Assembly: GCF_003201355.1 (NCBI RefSeq)
Contig: NZ_QICL01000002.1
Location: 186,001-250,000 of the forward strand
Reading direction: 5' to 3'
Source of the DNA: Indolivaga alginatilytica
GTDB lineage: Bacteria; Bacteroidota; Bacteroidia; Bacteroidales; Dysgonomonadaceae
Length of the DNA stretch: 64,000 nucleotides
Of the stretch, positions 45,746-55,612 are shown piece by piece. The translations under genes and the position numbers were made by a program. Under the pieces are notes generated by a model, which was not told the origin of the DNA, made no database searches, and was given only the letters and a program-made list of their open reading frames with translations. Every line of letters begins with the position of its first letter. The first letter of the stretch is position 1.

Positions 45746-45760
45746 AAGGTCTGCAACCTT
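45746..45760. repeat. AGGTCT palindrome family copy before ftsZ
   Basis: AAGGTCTGCAACCTT preceded by AAGCAATAC. The outer arms AAGGT/ACCTT pair. Confidence 0.6.
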
Positions 45761-45791
45761 ACAAACGTGATAAATAAAGAAGATACGCTAT

Positions 45792-47084
45792 ATGAATGAC
45801 GAGATATTAGAATTTCAGTTTCCGCGAAAAACCCAGACTATCATCAAAGTAATTGGTGTAGGTGGTGGTGGTGGAAATGCCGTGAATCATATGTATAATG
45901 AGGGAATACATGACGTATCGTTTGCTCTCTGTAATACAGACAATCAGGCATTGCATGAATCTCCCGTTGAAACCCGTGTACAACTTGGTCGACGTACAAC
46001 CGAAGGTCTGGGAGCAGGTAACCGCCCCGAGGTAGCAAAATCTGCTGCCGAAGAAAGTCGCCAAGACATACAAGAACTTCTGGCTGATGGTACCAAAATG
46101 GTATTTATTACGGCAGGTATGGGGGGGGGAACCGGAACCGGTGCAGCTCCTGTTGTAGCCCGTATTGCAAAAGATATGAATATTTTGACCGTTGGTATTG
46201 TTACAATACCTTTTGTGTTTGAAGGTCGTAAAAAGATAATCCAAGCCCTTAGAGGTGTTGAAGATATTGCTCAGAATGTAGATGCCTTATTGGTAATCAA
46301 CAATGAGCGTTTGATAGATATATATTCGGATCTTACGATTCCGAATGCATTTGCCAAAGCTGATGATACTTTAGCTATTGCAGCAAAAGGTATTGCTGAG
46401 ATTATAACTGTACACGGACATATAAATCTCGACTTTGCCGATGTTAAAACCATCCTTAAAGATGGTGGTGTAGCCATCATGAGTAGTGGTATGGGCGAAG
46501 GTGAAAACAGAGTAGAAGAAGCTATCAGAAACGCATTACATTCACCATTGTTGAATAACAATGATGTATTTAAAGCAAAAAAGATACTATTCAACATTTA
46601 TGCAGGAGCAGAAACTCCACTTATTGTTGAAGAAATGGAATCTGTATCTGAATTCATGAAACGCTTTGGTCCAGAGATTGAAGTTATCTGGGGTACAGCA
46701 ACAGAAGAAAGCTTAGGTGGTAAGGTTAAAATTACTTTGCTGGCAACAGGTTTTGGAATGTCGAGCATACCGGGTATAGGAGATCATCTGAGAGAAATGA
46801 CCGAAGAAGAGCAACGCTTGGAAGAGGAACGTTTCATCAAAGAAGAAGAAGAGAAACGCCGTATCAATACAATGATTGAGCAGCATTACGGGAAAGACGG
46901 AGTTAAAACTATGGATGTTAAATCATTCTTTACTCCACGTCCTATTATATTATCGACCGAAGAACTGGATGATGATAAGATAGTTGAAGCATTGGAAAAC
47001 ACTCCTGTATTTAAAAGAGGAGAAGATTTCAATCCGAACGACTATAAGCCCGAAACTAAAAAGCCAACAGATTTATTTAACTAA
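45792..47084 (+). CDS. ftsZ: Cell-division GTPase FtsZ
   Basis: FtsZ is the tubulin-like GTPase that forms the division ring. The 430 residues show the N-terminal VIGVGGGGGNAVNHM, the tubulin signature GMGGGTGTGAAPVVARIA and the T7 region NLDFADVKTIL. A charged linker (EEEQRLEEERFIKEEEEKRR) follows, and the C-terminus is variable. Its TAA stop codon overlaps the AGGTCT-family copy at 47083-47097. Confidence 0.97.
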   Translation: MNDEILEFQFPRKTQTIIKVIGVGGGGGNAVNHMYNEGIHDVSFALCNTDNQALHESPVETRVQLGRRTTEGLGAGNRPEVAKSAAEESRQDIQELLADGTKMVFITAGMGGGTGTGAAPVVARIAKDMNILTVGIVTIPFVFEGRKKIIQALRGVEDIAQNVDALLVINNERLIDIYSDLTIPNAFAKADDTLAIAAKGIAEIITVHGHINLDFADVKTILKDGGVAIMSSGMGEGENRVEEAIRNALHSPLLNNNDVFKAKKILFNIYAGAETPLIVEEMESVSEFMKRFGPEIEVIWGTATEESLGGKVKITLLATGFGMSSIPGIGDHLREMTEEEQRLEEERFIKEEEEKRRINTMIEQHYGKDGVKTMDVKSFFTPRPIILSTEELDDDKIVEALENTPVFKRGEDFNPNDYKPETKKPTDLFN

Positions 47085-47097
47085 GGTCTGAGGCCTT
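47083..47097. repeat. AGGTCT-family copy overlapping the ftsZ stop codon
   Basis: AAGGTCTGAGGCCTT begins inside the ftsZ TAA. It has one changed base in the second arm. Confidence 0.65.
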
Positions 47098-47113
47098 AAA
47101 AATACAACCATAT

Positions 47114-47563
47114 ATGGACTTGTTTGATAGAGTAAGTGAAGATATTAAAGATGCAATGCGTGCTAAAGATAAGATCAAATTAGAAGCATTACGCGGAGCG
47201 AAAAAAGAGTTTATTGAAGCAAAAACAGCTAAAGATAGCGATGGCGAATTGTCGGACGAAGTTGCTGTGAAGATTCTTCAAAAAATGGTAAAGCAAAGAA
47301 GAGACAGTGCAGATATCTACAAGTCGCAAGATCGTCCTGAGCTAGCTGAGAAAGAATTGGAAGAAATAGCTGTACTAGAGCACTATTTACCAAAGCAACT
47401 CACAGAACAAGAACTTGAAGTTAAATTGAAAGAGATTATAGCTTCTGTCGGAGCAACAAGTGCAGCCGATATGGGTAAAGTAATGGGCGCTGCTACAAAA
47501 CAATTAGCAGGATTAGCTCCTGGAAAAGCAATTTCTGATACTGTAAAGAAACTACTATCATAA
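47114..47563 (+). CDS. GatB/YqeY domain protein
   Basis: This 149-residue protein is the small YqeY family related to the tail domain of the GatB amidotransferase subunit. It is helical throughout, with typical motifs KDAMRAKDKIKLEALRG, VKILQKMVKQRRDSADIY and LEHYLPKQLTEQEL, ending MGKVMGAATKQLAGLAPG. Its exact role is uncertain; a tRNA-related function is assumed from GatB. It is the last gene before a strong terminator. Confidence 0.92.
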   Translation: MDLFDRVSEDIKDAMRAKDKIKLEALRGAKKEFIEAKTAKDSDGELSDEVAVKILQKMVKQRRDSADIYKSQDRPELAEKELEEIAVLEHYLPKQLTEQELEVKLKEIIASVGATSAADMGKVMGAATKQLAGLAPGKAISDTVKKLLS

Positions 47564-47564
47564 G

Positions 47565-47579
47565 AGGTTATCAGACCTT
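47565..47579. repeat. Degenerate AGGTCT-family copy after yqeY
   Basis: AGGTTATCAGACCTT starts 2 bases after the yqeY-family stop; only the outer arms pair. Confidence 0.4.
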
Positions 47580-47590
47580 TTAATTCTTAT

Positions 47591-47639
47591 AATAACAAAG
47601 AAGCCGATGAAAATTATTTTCATCGGCTTCTTTGTTATT
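47591..47639. terminator. Bidirectional terminator, 23-bp perfect stem
   Basis: Left arm 47591-47613 and right arm 47617-47639 are perfect complements (core AAGCCGATGAAAA/TTTTCATCGGCTT) around TTA. It sits between the convergent yqeY and metH genes. Confidence 0.88.
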
Positions 47640-47696
47640 ATTGTACCTTTTTAGTTATACCTAACGGATACAGTTTTACCTTAACAAAGCAATAAA

Positions 47697-47710
47697 AAGG
47701 TCTGAGACCT
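47697..47710. repeat. AGGTCT palindrome family copy overlapping the metH stop
   Basis: AAGGTCTGAGACCT, preceded by AAAGCAATAAA. Two bases belong to the metH TAG stop codon. Confidence 0.75.
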
Positions 47711-50700
47711 ACATCATATTGGCAGCTAAGAACTTTCTGGTTAGCTCAGCTTTCTCTCCTCTGCGTTGGATATAATTCTCAGCTTGCTCTTCTGAAATCT
47801 GTCCGATACTGAAATATCTGGATTGTGGATGAGCAAAGATTAATCCACTCACCGAAGCATTAGGTAGCATAACACCGTTTTCAGTTAGTTCAACACCTAT
47901 TTCTGTCGATTGTAAAAGATCGGTATTCAATAGGAAGTTGATAGACTGATCGGGTATAGAAGGGTAGCCTACTGCCGGGCGGATCCCTTGATATTTAAGA
48001 GTAAACATCTGATCTATTGTGATATCTTCATCCGGAGCAAATCCCCAGAATTCTTTTCTAATTTTAGCATGAAGGTATTCAGTTGTGGCTTCAGCCAAAC
48101 GGTCGAGTAATGATTTTAATAACAATACATTGTACTCATCTCCTTGATGTTCGTATTGACTTAGCAATTCGTTAGAACCTACACCTGCTGTTGCAGTAAA
48201 TCCTGCTACATAATCCTTTTTGCCACTGTTTTTTGGTAGAACAAAATCACAAAGAGAAAGATACACCCCTTTGTCGTTCTTCTTTTGTTGACGCAACATC
48301 GGGAAGCAAATATCATTGATATAGATGCATTCATTATCTACATAAGCTTCATGAATGGCATATACAGCTTTGATGTACTCAGCCTTTGAGAAGATTAGCT
48401 GATCTAACATTTTCTTGGCATCACGATATAAACTCATACCCTCTTGAGCTTTCTCTCTTTCTTTCTCTGGGAAAGTGTTCAGCCATTCAGTATTGCAACT
48501 AGGACAGCCATCTAGATGTTGTACAGTGTGATAACGTGCCGAAAGATTCCAAGAATGGAAGAAGAACTTCCAATCGATATATGGAAGAATCTCCTCTATT
48601 GGAATATGAGGAATTATATGACGTCCTAAGTTGTTTGGAGTAGATGGTGTGTAATTTGCCCAATCAATTTTGAATGAATTCTTTATAGCTTCATCAAGTG
48701 GAACAAGTTCTACTTTTTTTGTCACCATTGAATCTCTCAGATCCTGATACTCGTCTCTTATCTCTTGGATAAAAGATTCTTTAGAGGCTGGGTTGATAAG
48801 TTTAGCAACAGCCGATGGAGCTTGCGAAGCATCCTTCACATATACTACCGAACCGTTGTTATATTTAGGATCAATTTTTATTGCTGTATGCAGTTTAGAA
48901 GTCGTAGCACCCCCAATCATAAGAGGAATTGTAAATCCAGCTTTTTCCATCTCATGAGCAACAATACTCATTTCTTCGAGGGATGGAGTAATAAGTCCGC
49001 TAAGACATAGTATATCTGGTTGCTCTTCTATTACTTTTTGGATAATTACTTCCGGTGGAACCATTACTCCAAGGTCGATAACTTCATAGTTGTTACATGC
49101 AAGAATGATAGCTACGATATTTTTACCGATATCGTGAACATCGCCTTTCACGGTTGCGATAACAAGTTTACCGGCACTGTTAGAAACCGACTTAGAATCT
49201 TTTTGAGCCTCGAGTGTAGGTTCAAGTATGGCTACAGCACGTTTCATTGTACGTGCGGTTTTTACAACCTGTGGTAAAAACATTTTTCCAGATCCGAACA
49301 GATCTCCTACTTTGTTCATACCTGACATAAGAGGCTTGTCAATGATGTCTACAGCTTTTGGATATACTCTTAGAGCTTCTTCTAAGTCTTCTTCCATAAA
49401 GTCGCTGATACCTTTAATCAGAGCATATTCTAAACGCTGATCTAGGGCATAGCTGCGCCATTCTTCTACTCTTTGCTCAGGCTGGTTCGATTTCTCATTC
49501 TTGATACGCTCAGCGTAATCAATAAGCTCATCGGTAGCTTCTTCCCTTCTGTTGAAGATAACGTCTTCTATGAGGTTTCTAAGGTCTGTGGGGATGTCAT
49601 CATATATAACCGACTGCCCCGGATTCACAATACCCATATCCATACCCTTTTGGATGGCATAGTAAAGGAATACCGAGTGCATAGCTTCCCGTATATAATC
49701 ATTCCCGCGGAACGAGAACGAAAGGTTACTAACACCTCCACTTATTTTAGCATGAGGTAGATTTGCTTTTATCCATTCAATGGTCTTAAGAAAATCAACT
49801 GCATACCCTCTATGTTCTTCAATCCCCGTAGCTATGGCTAATATATTGGGGTCGAAGATTATATTCATCGGATTAAATCCGTCATTTACAAGTAACTTAT
49901 AAGCACGCTCACATATTTCGATACGTCTTTCGAATCTGTCAGCTTGTCCTGTTTCATCAAATGCCATAATAATTACGGCTGCTCCGTATTGGTTAACCAA
50001 ACGTGCTTGACGAAGAAACTCTTCCTCTCCACCTTTCAGCGAGATTGAGTTTACAACAGCTTTACCTTGCAGACATTTAAGACCCGCTTCAAGTACTTCC
50101 CATTTAGATGAATCGACCATTACTGGAATACGTGATACATCGGGATCGGATGCTACAAGATTAAGGAAAGTGGTCATTTCTTTGACTCCATCCAATAGAC
50201 CTTCGTCCATGTTTACATCAAGAATCTGAGCACCATCTTCTACTTGTCTGTGGGCAATGGTTAGCGCTTCTTCGTATTTTTCTTCTTTAATAAGTCGAAG
50301 AAACTTACGAGAACCGGCTACATTACAACGCTCACCAACATTTATAAAGTTAATTTCTGGTTTAGCTTCTAATAGCTCTAAACCAGAAAGCCACATGTAT
50401 TTAGGCTTTTCAGCAGGTTTATGAGGAGTTGCTCCTTCAACTAAGCTTACGTATTGTGCTATGTGATCTGGGGTAGTACCACAACATCCACCAAGAATAT
50501 TAACAAGACCTTCATCTACATATTCTTTGATCTGTTTAGCCATAATTTCGGGAGTCTCGTCATACTCTCCAAATTGATTTGGCAAACCTGCATTAGGATA
50601 TGCCGATACATATGTAGGTGCAAGTCTGCCCAATTCCTTAAGGAAAGGTTTCATGTCAGATGCTCCGAATGAGCAGTTAAGACCTATTGAAAGGAAATCG

Positions 50701-51401
50701 ATATGGCTGACAGATGCAAGAAATGCACCGGTTGTTTGCCCCGAAAGAGTACGCCCGCCTTTGTCTGATAACGTTACCGAAATCATGATCGGTATCTCTA
50801 TATTTCGTTCTCTGCGAACTTCTGCTGCCGCAAAAAGAGCTGCTTTAGCATTCAGTGTATCAAATATAGTTTCTATTAAAAGCAGATCAACTCCACCATC
50901 AATCAAACCTTCTATTTGCTCTTTGTATACTTGATGCAAATCGTCAAAAGTCACAGCACGGTAGATAGGATTCTCTACTTTAGGACTCATAGATGCAGTC
51001 TTATTAGTAGGACCTATTGATCCTGCTACAAAGCGAGGTTTATTAGGTGTACGTTTTGTATATTCATCTGCTGCCTTACGTGCAAGACGAGCTGCTGCAA
51101 TATTCATTTCTTTAACCAAGTCCGACATATTATAGTCGTCCATCGAAATAGAGTTTGCATTAAACGAGTTAGTCTCTATAATATCTGCTCCTGCTTCTAA
51201 GTATTCGCAGTGGATAGCTTCAATTATATCAGGACGTGTAAGACACAGTAAATCGTTATTACCTTTCAGTAGATTCGTGGAATTCTTGAATCTGTCTCCA
51301 CGAAAATCTTCTTCAGTAAGGGTATATCGTTGTATCATGGTACCCATGGCACCATCTAATATAAGTATTCTGTCTTTTAGTATATCTTTAATCTGTAGCA
51401 T
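47709..51401 (-). CDS. metH: Cobalamin-dependent methionine synthase MetH
   Basis: MetH methylates homocysteine from methyltetrahydrofolate through a cobalamin cofactor. The full 1230-residue protein has all modules. The homocysteine domain starts [17 protein letters not shown] and has the zinc cysteines in GLNCSFG and [10 protein letters not shown]. The folate domain includes [16 protein letters not shown]. The cobalamin domain has the base-off ligand motif DVHDIGKN and [11 protein letters not shown]. The C-terminal activation domain includes [15 protein letters not shown]. No cobalamin riboswitch lies before it; the upstream gap is only 32 bases, so it may be co-transcribed with the upstream membrane protein gene. 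Confidence 0.96.
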   Translation of the reverse strand: MLQIKDILKDRILILDGAMGTMIQRYTLTEEDFRGDRFKNSTNLLKGNNDLLCLTRPDIIEAIHCEYLEAGADIIETNSFNANSISMDDYNMSDLVKEMNIAAARLARKAADEYTKRTPNKPRFVAGSIGPTNKTASMSPKVENPIYRAVTFDDLHQVYKEQIEGLIDGGVDLLLIETIFDTLNAKAALFAAAEVRRERNIEIPIMISVTLSDKGGRTLSGQTTGAFLASVSHIDFLSIGLNCSFGASDMKPFLKELGRLAPTYVSAYPNAGLPNQFGEYDETPEIMAKQIKEYVDEGLVNILGGCCGTTPDHIAQYVSLVEGATPHKPAEKPKYMWLSGLELLEAKPEINFINVGERCNVAGSRKFLRLIKEEKYEEALTIAHRQVEDGAQILDVNMDEGLLDGVKEMTTFLNLVASDPDVSRIPVMVDSSKWEVLEAGLKCLQGKAVVNSISLKGGEEEFLRQARLVNQYGAAVIIMAFDETGQADRFERRIEICERAYKLLVNDGFNPMNIIFDPNILAIATGIEEHRGYAVDFLKTIEWIKANLPHAKISGGVSNLSFSFRGNDYIREAMHSVFLYYAIQKGMDMGIVNPGQSVIYDDIPTDLRNLIEDVIFNRREEATDELIDYAERIKNEKSNQPEQRVEEWRSYALDQRLEYALIKGISDFMEEDLEEALRVYPKAVDIIDKPLMSGMNKVGDLFGSGKMFLPQVVKTARTMKRAVAILEPTLEAQKDSKSVSNSAGKLVIATVKGDVHDIGKNIVAIILACNNYEVIDLGVMVPPEVIIQKVIEEQPDILCLSGLITPSLEEMSIVAHEMEKAGFTIPLMIGGATTSKLHTAIKIDPKYNNGSVVYVKDASQAPSAVAKLINPASKESFIQEIRDEYQDLRDSMVTKKVELVPLDEAIKNSFKIDWANYTPSTPNNLGRHIIPHIPIEEILPYIDWKFFFHSWNLSARYHTVQHLDGCPSCNTEWLNTFPEKEREKAQEGMSLYRDAKKMLDQLIFSKAEYIKAVYAIHEAYVDNECIYINDICFPMLRQQKKNDKGVYLSLCDFVLPKNSGKKDYVAGFTATAGVGSNELLSQYEHQGDEYNVLLLKSLLDRLAEATTEYLHAKIRKEFWGFAPDEDITIDQMFTLKYQGIRPAVGYPSIPDQSINFLLNTDLLQSTEIGVELTENGVMLPNASVSGLIFAHPQSRYFSIGQISEEQAENYIQRRGEKAELTRKFLAANMM

Positions 51402-51433
51402 TATTAGTATTCTTTTTTATTTAGTATTCTATT

Positions 51434-52831
51434 CTATTTTACTTTAATAGATTTGATGTTATGATATCTACTATAGCAGAAATTGTCCCAAGCGTTTGGA
51501 TCGGGTGACATATCATACAGCATTGTAAATTTGGTCTTAGGAACGAACCTTTCATCAGAAACAAATTCAAAATCGGATTTATTTATTTGTTTGTCTATAA
51601 TCACTTCTCTCTCCTTCATTATTCTACTAAAATTATTTACATCCTTATAACCTTTTGTATATAGCGGAACAAAATTAATAATAGAGTAAATAATAAGAAT
51701 ACTCTTTATCGTGAATAGATACATCGAGTTTATCTTTATATTGGCATATAGTAATCCAATGGCAATTATATAGAATGTAATTGCTCCAAATAAAACTCGA
51801 AGTTCAAACTCAGGAGAGGCAATCATTGCTAAGTCTGCAATAATTCCGGCAATACAGAGTATGAATGATAAAAATACGATCTTTTGATTCCAATTCTTCT
51901 CAAAGTGTATATATGTTGCTAGTATTAGCAAGTATATTAATACTAAAGGTAGTATTATCTTATAGAACTCTCCTATGACTGGTAATGTTCGTGTAAAATA
52001 ATAAATGATTTTAGATTCTTTTATGAGAGTATTATCTATAGTGGCTGAATCATATCTTATATAATTTCCCGGAGCTATAATCATAATTATAAATCCAATA
52101 AGAACGCCGATTACTCCGTAAATCATCCATCTTGGCGTTTTTATCTTTTTTATTTTGAGATAAATAATGAGGCTGAAAATAATAAATATCATGCCAATCA
52201 CAGTATTTTCATTTGTCCAACCCGCAATTATTCCAGCAAGAAAGAATAGAATATCTTTAGATATAGAATTTTCACTTTGTTCTGATATAAAAGCACGGCA
52301 ATAAAAATAAAGAAAAGAGATAATAATAAGAGTACCCCAGAGGTAATTAGCACTACCTGTTATCCACAAAAAAGTTTGCCCAAATGAGGGTTGATAGAAC
52401 CAGATTAATATATTAATAAAAAAGTATAGAGACATATTAATCTTATTATTCAAATTGGCTATTTTATAGATAACATATGTGAAAATAATATAAGCGATGC
52501 TGTTCAGAATATCCATCCAATAACCATTTATAAGCAATAATGATTCAGCCAGTACATGTACGACGGATCGACCTCCATGCCCAAAATAATGGCAATATTG
52601 AGATTGTAGAATGTCAGAAAAACTTGTTACCCTTTCTGTGACGTCTGTCCCTCCAATAAATGAGTAGCGCCAGTCATCACCGTATATCGGATATAAAATA
52701 TTCAGCAAAAGTATAAGGGAGAAAAAAGATAAAATAAGAATGCCGAAAATCGAAAAGACGACTTTCTTTTCAGATAATTTATTCTCTATTTTTTGATAAA
52801 GGGTAATCATATCTTGTGTGTATTTGTACAT
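51434..52831 (-). CDS. Polytopic membrane protein, DUF6056-like (paralogue A)
   Basis: This 465-residue protein has about ten to twelve membrane helices. An exposed acidic motif follows the first helix (LYPIYGDDWRYSF), a pattern seen in GT-C type membrane glycosyltransferases and GtrII-like proteins. Other shared motifs are WITGSANYLWGTL and AGWTNENTV. The C-terminal tail has DMSPDPNAWDNFCYSRYHN. It is about the same length as, and clearly paralogous to, the protein at 53164-54543. A surface-glycan glucosyl transfer role is inferred; I am not certain of the family name. metH follows after 32 bases. Confidence 0.78.
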   Translation of the reverse strand: MYKYTQDMITLYQKIENKLSEKKVVFSIFGILILSFFSLILLLNILYPIYGDDWRYSFIGGTDVTERVTSFSDILQSQYCHYFGHGGRSVVHVLAESLLLINGYWMDILNSIAYIIFTYVIYKIANLNNKINMSLYFFINILIWFYQPSFGQTFLWITGSANYLWGTLIIISFLYFYCRAFISEQSENSISKDILFFLAGIIAGWTNENTVIGMIFIIFSLIIYLKIKKIKTPRWMIYGVIGVLIGFIIMIIAPGNYIRYDSATIDNTLIKESKIIYYFTRTLPVIGEFYKIILPLVLIYLLILATYIHFEKNWNQKIVFLSFILCIAGIIADLAMIASPEFELRVLFGAITFYIIAIGLLYANIKINSMYLFTIKSILIIYSIINFVPLYTKGYKDVNNFSRIMKEREVIIDKQINKSDFEFVSDERFVPKTKFTMLYDMSPDPNAWDNFCYSRYHNIKSIKVK

Positions 52832-53163
52832 AATCCAGATGATTAAAAATAAAATTATTCATGAGTTTATTACTTAGTGTGCTGACATGGCCGGTTTTAA
52901 TTCTAATGCCAAGTCTTAGTCTGATAGTAATTATTTATTTGTTATTTCTCGAATTAACCCAAATTTAGTGATAAAAGTATATCCCAAAGCTTCAGCATAC
53001 AATGGAGAGGTAATATTCAGCAGAAGAATAAGACCTCTAGAAACAAAAAAATGTATTCAAAATAGATTTTGTTGCTCCTTCTACCGAATGAAACGTATCT
53101 ATTATCTGATAACGACAGGTGATTTGTCTATAATTTTTTTCCATTGCGAGGTGTTAGTGCTGT
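52832..53163. other. 332-base gap between the two membrane paralogues
   Basis: It holds a probable gene remnant (52931-53056) and a TAAATTTG box on the minus strand at 52960-52967 that may drive paralogue A. Otherwise no feature is recognised. A short plus-strand frame at 52968-53186 looks accidental. Confidence 0.6.
52931..53056 (-). pseudogene. Probable remnant of a third DUF6056-like paralogue (N-terminal part)
   Basis: The minus-strand frame ending at TAA 52931-52933 reads GLILLLNITSPLYAEALGYT then FITKFGLIREIT. This aligns without gaps to SLILLLNILYPIYGDDWRYS then FIGGTDVTERVT of paralogue A, including the membrane helix end and the P-Y-acidic-Y-F motif. An in-frame stop lies just upstream and the frame ends early, so it would be a decayed duplicate. 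The match is short and the acidic pair is lost, so chance is not excluded. Confidence 0.45.
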
Positions 53164-54543
53164 TTACGGATTTGTCCGTTTTATAGAATTTAATTTATAA
53201 TAGTCGGAGCACATCGTATTTCGCCAAGATTTCGGATTATCCGAGATATCTTCAAAATCAAATTCAGGAGGGAGTACAATTGGATATTCTTTCAATACAA
53301 TATCCTTATTACCTATCTTTTTTTGGTCTTCTATGTATAACTCTCTTACTTGATATCTATCGGAAAGAGAAGATAATACTTGGTATCTCACCGAATAAGT
53401 AAATGCGAAGATAACAGTTCCTCCGATCAATATCAAAATATTTCCGATTTTAAGAGTCAGATTACTCAAACTGATATTTGCATAGAGTATAGATATTGAT
53501 ATGATCATAAAACTTGACAGGCAGAATGTTGCACGAAGTGGAAATATAGGCGAGCCAATCATTGCAAAAGCCGAGACATGAGCTGCTGTGAAAAACAATA
53601 ATGAGCCAAACCACGCTTTGTAATTCCTGCTATCCTTATTCTGACAGAAAAAGAGAAACGTGAAGCATGCATATATTACGATAAGAATACCTATTGAATT
53701 GACATATTTGTATATCCAATATATATTTCGGGCTTTGTACTGCAATACATCCATAAATGGTTTGTCAGTCAGATTAAACGCTGCATGAGTATCTTTTGAC
53801 CTGATGAAATTACCGGGTGCTAACAACATAATGATGCAACCTATGCAAACTCCAATAAAGCCATAGGTAGCCCATAAAGGAATTTTAATCTTTCTTATCT
53901 TAAAATACAGAAGTATATTGAATAGAATAAAAATAAGTGCAATGGCGGAGTTTTCATTTGTCCATCCTGCAACAACTCCAAAAATTAAAAACAGAATGTT
54001 TCTAAGAACGCCTTTATCCTTTTTTTCGTTTAAATAAAAGCTATAATAGTATGATAGAAATGCAACGATGATTAAGGTGCCCCATAAATAATTGCTACTG
54101 CCTGTAATCCAAATAACTGTTTGAGGAAATACCGGTGTTAATAACCAGAGCAATAAATTGATAAGTAAAAATAAATAGGGGTTAGTTGGTCTTCCGTTAT
54201 TGGCTATTCTGTATATTATGAATGCGAAAAGAACATAAGCTATACTATTAAGTATCTCTCTGATAATAGGATTCAGCAATAACAAAAGCTGATCGATGAA
54301 ATGAACTACATTTCGTCCGCCCCAATACAGATAATGATTGTATTGTGATACAAATATATCGAGCACGCTCTCAATTCGTTTGGGAGGAGTTTCATTGAAT
54401 ATAAATGAGTACATCCAATCATCGGAATGGATGGGATATAATCGATTTAGTAAAAAAACTAAGATGAAAAAAATAAGAAGAGATAATCCCAGAATAATCT
54501 TATTAGTATTATCTTCCGTTATTCTTTTTTTATTATAATTCAT
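53164..54543 (-). CDS. Polytopic membrane protein, DUF6056-like (paralogue B)
   Basis: This 459-residue paralogue of 51434-52831 has the same helix layout and motifs: LYPIHSDDWMYSFI after the first helix, WITGSSNYLWGTLI, AGWTNENSAIALIF and the tail DISDNPKSWRNTMCSDYYK. The shared tail pattern S/D..P..W.N..C..Y marks both proteins. The predicted role is transfer of a sugar to a lipid or glycan on the outer face of the inner membrane (inference). smpB lies 6 bases upstream. Confidence 0.78.
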   Translation of the reverse strand: MNYNKKRITEDNTNKIILGLSLLIFFILVFLLNRLYPIHSDDWMYSFIFNETPPKRIESVLDIFVSQYNHYLYWGGRNVVHFIDQLLLLLNPIIREILNSIAYVLFAFIIYRIANNGRPTNPYLFLLINLLLWLLTPVFPQTVIWITGSSNYLWGTLIIVAFLSYYYSFYLNEKKDKGVLRNILFLIFGVVAGWTNENSAIALIFILFNILLYFKIRKIKIPLWATYGFIGVCIGCIIMLLAPGNFIRSKDTHAAFNLTDKPFMDVLQYKARNIYWIYKYVNSIGILIVIYACFTFLFFCQNKDSRNYKAWFGSLLFFTAAHVSAFAMIGSPIFPLRATFCLSSFMIISISILYANISLSNLTLKIGNILILIGGTVIFAFTYSVRYQVLSSLSDRYQVRELYIEDQKKIGNKDIVLKEYPIVLPPEFDFEDISDNPKSWRNTMCSDYYKLNSIKRTNP

Positions 54544-54549
54544 TCCACG

Positions 54550-55002
54550 TTACTTTTTCATTATTCTATCCATCATTCTTTTATCGTCTTTTTCTTTTAG
54601 AGTTTGTCGTTTGTCATATTGCTTTTTACCTCGTGCAATTGCAATATTTAATTTTGCCAATCCCCTGTCGTTAAGAAATAGGCGTGTAGGAACAATTGTA
54701 TAGCCTGTTTCTTTAACAGATCTCTGAATTTTTTTTAGTTCTTTTTTATTGAGTAGAAGTTTACGGTCTCTGCGAGCTACGTGGTTATTGTATGAACCGT
54801 AGAAATATTCAGTAATATTCATGTTCCTTACCCAGAGGGCATCTTTCTCGAATATACAAAAAGTATCAACCAGACTGGCTTTTCCTAATCTGATTGATTT
54901 AATTTCGGTTCCGGTTAATACTATTCCGGCAGTGTATGTATCGAGTAACTCATAGTCGAAAGTTGCTCGTTTATTCTTTATATTAATATTTAATTGTTTC
55001 AT
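54550..55002 (-). CDS. smpB: SsrA-binding protein SmpB
   Basis: SmpB binds tmRNA and brings it to stalled ribosomes for trans-translation. The 150 residues show [20 protein letters not shown], the [18 protein letters not shown] motif and a basic C-terminal tail ([20 protein letters not shown]) that enters the decoding channel. The tmRNA gene itself is not in this window. The paralogue B gene follows 6 bases later. Confidence 0.96.
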   Translation of the reverse strand: MKQLNINIKNKRATFDYELLDTYTAGIVLTGTEIKSIRLGKASLVDTFCIFEKDALWVRNMNITEYFYGSYNNHVARRDRKLLLNKKELKKIQRSVKETGYTIVPTRLFLNDRGLAKLNIAIARGKKQYDKRQTLKEKDDKRMMDRIMKK

Positions 55003-55081
55003 CCTATAAGTAAATTCATCTATTTATTGCTACATTTGAGCCATAACCATCTGCGATTATTACACTAGCCAAAGTAATAAA

Positions 55082-55096
55082 AAAGTCTGAGACTTT
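55082..55096. repeat. AGGTCT-family copy with paired change (AAAGTCT/AGACTTT)
   Basis: AAAGTCTGAGACTTT is a perfect 15-base palindrome. The third base and its partner both changed (G to A, C to T). It is preceded by CCAAAGTAATAAA. Confidence 0.7.
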
Positions 55097-55136
55097 AATC
55101 TATCTTGGAGTAGCTGTGCGGGAATAAGGAGTAATC

Positions 55137-55574
55137 TTATTCTTTCAGCAGTTTATCTAAAAAATCGTCGAATTCTTTGTCGATACGGCTTAGGAAATCA
55201 TTTTCGATTCGGATAATTGAATCATCCTCAATAACCAATAATTCCTCCTGAACCACTAGATTTTCATCAGCAATATTAATAGAGAATGGCTTAAACACAT
55301 CAAGAGAGTCAAACTTATTATCCATGTCGAATTGCTCCACAACCTCTCTTAATTGGCGGGCAATAATTTGGTCGTCATCTTCTGAAGCCCATGCCTCCAC
55401 TATGATTTGAGACAATAAGTTTTCTTCGTCATCAAAAACTGATAGGCTGCCACTATCTTTATCGACAACAAGAAATATATCAGTTAAAGAACTACCTGCA
55501 TACTCTTCGTTCAAACTGTTAATTGCATCAGTTAGAGCTTTTGAAATTTCTTTATACACTTTTCTTGCTGTCAT
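55137..55574 (-). CDS. Conserved acidic protein of unknown function
   Basis: I do not recognise this 145-residue cytoplasmic protein. It is highly acidic, with a helical N-terminus (KVYKEISKALTDAINSLNEE), a predicted beta stretch (DIFLVVDKDSGSLSVFDDEE), and an acidic helical C-terminus (RIDKEFDDFLDKLLKE). No enzyme motif, membrane helix or signal peptide is seen. It starts 38 bases downstream of the S41 protease stop and is probably in the same unit. It looks like a conserved housekeeping-type protein. Confidence 0.75.
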   Translation of the reverse strand: MTARKVYKEISKALTDAINSLNEEYAGSSLTDIFLVVDKDSGSLSVFDDEENLLSQIIVEAWASEDDDQIIARQLREVVEQFDMDNKFDSLDVFKPFSINIADENLVVQEELLVIEDDSIIRIENDFLSRIDKEFDDFLDKLLKE

Positions 55575-55612
55575 AATCTATTGATGTTTATTCTTTTCTT
55601 TCTTGATACTTC

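Noticed and set aside
51402-51433. Cobalamin riboswitch before metH
   Set aside because: The gap is 32 bases and holds no B12-box sequence; none was seen further upstream in the 52832-53163 gap either.
52968-53186. Plus-strand 72-codon frame between the membrane paralogues
   Set aside because: It is antisense to the gene remnant, overlaps the end of paralogue B and shows no domain.
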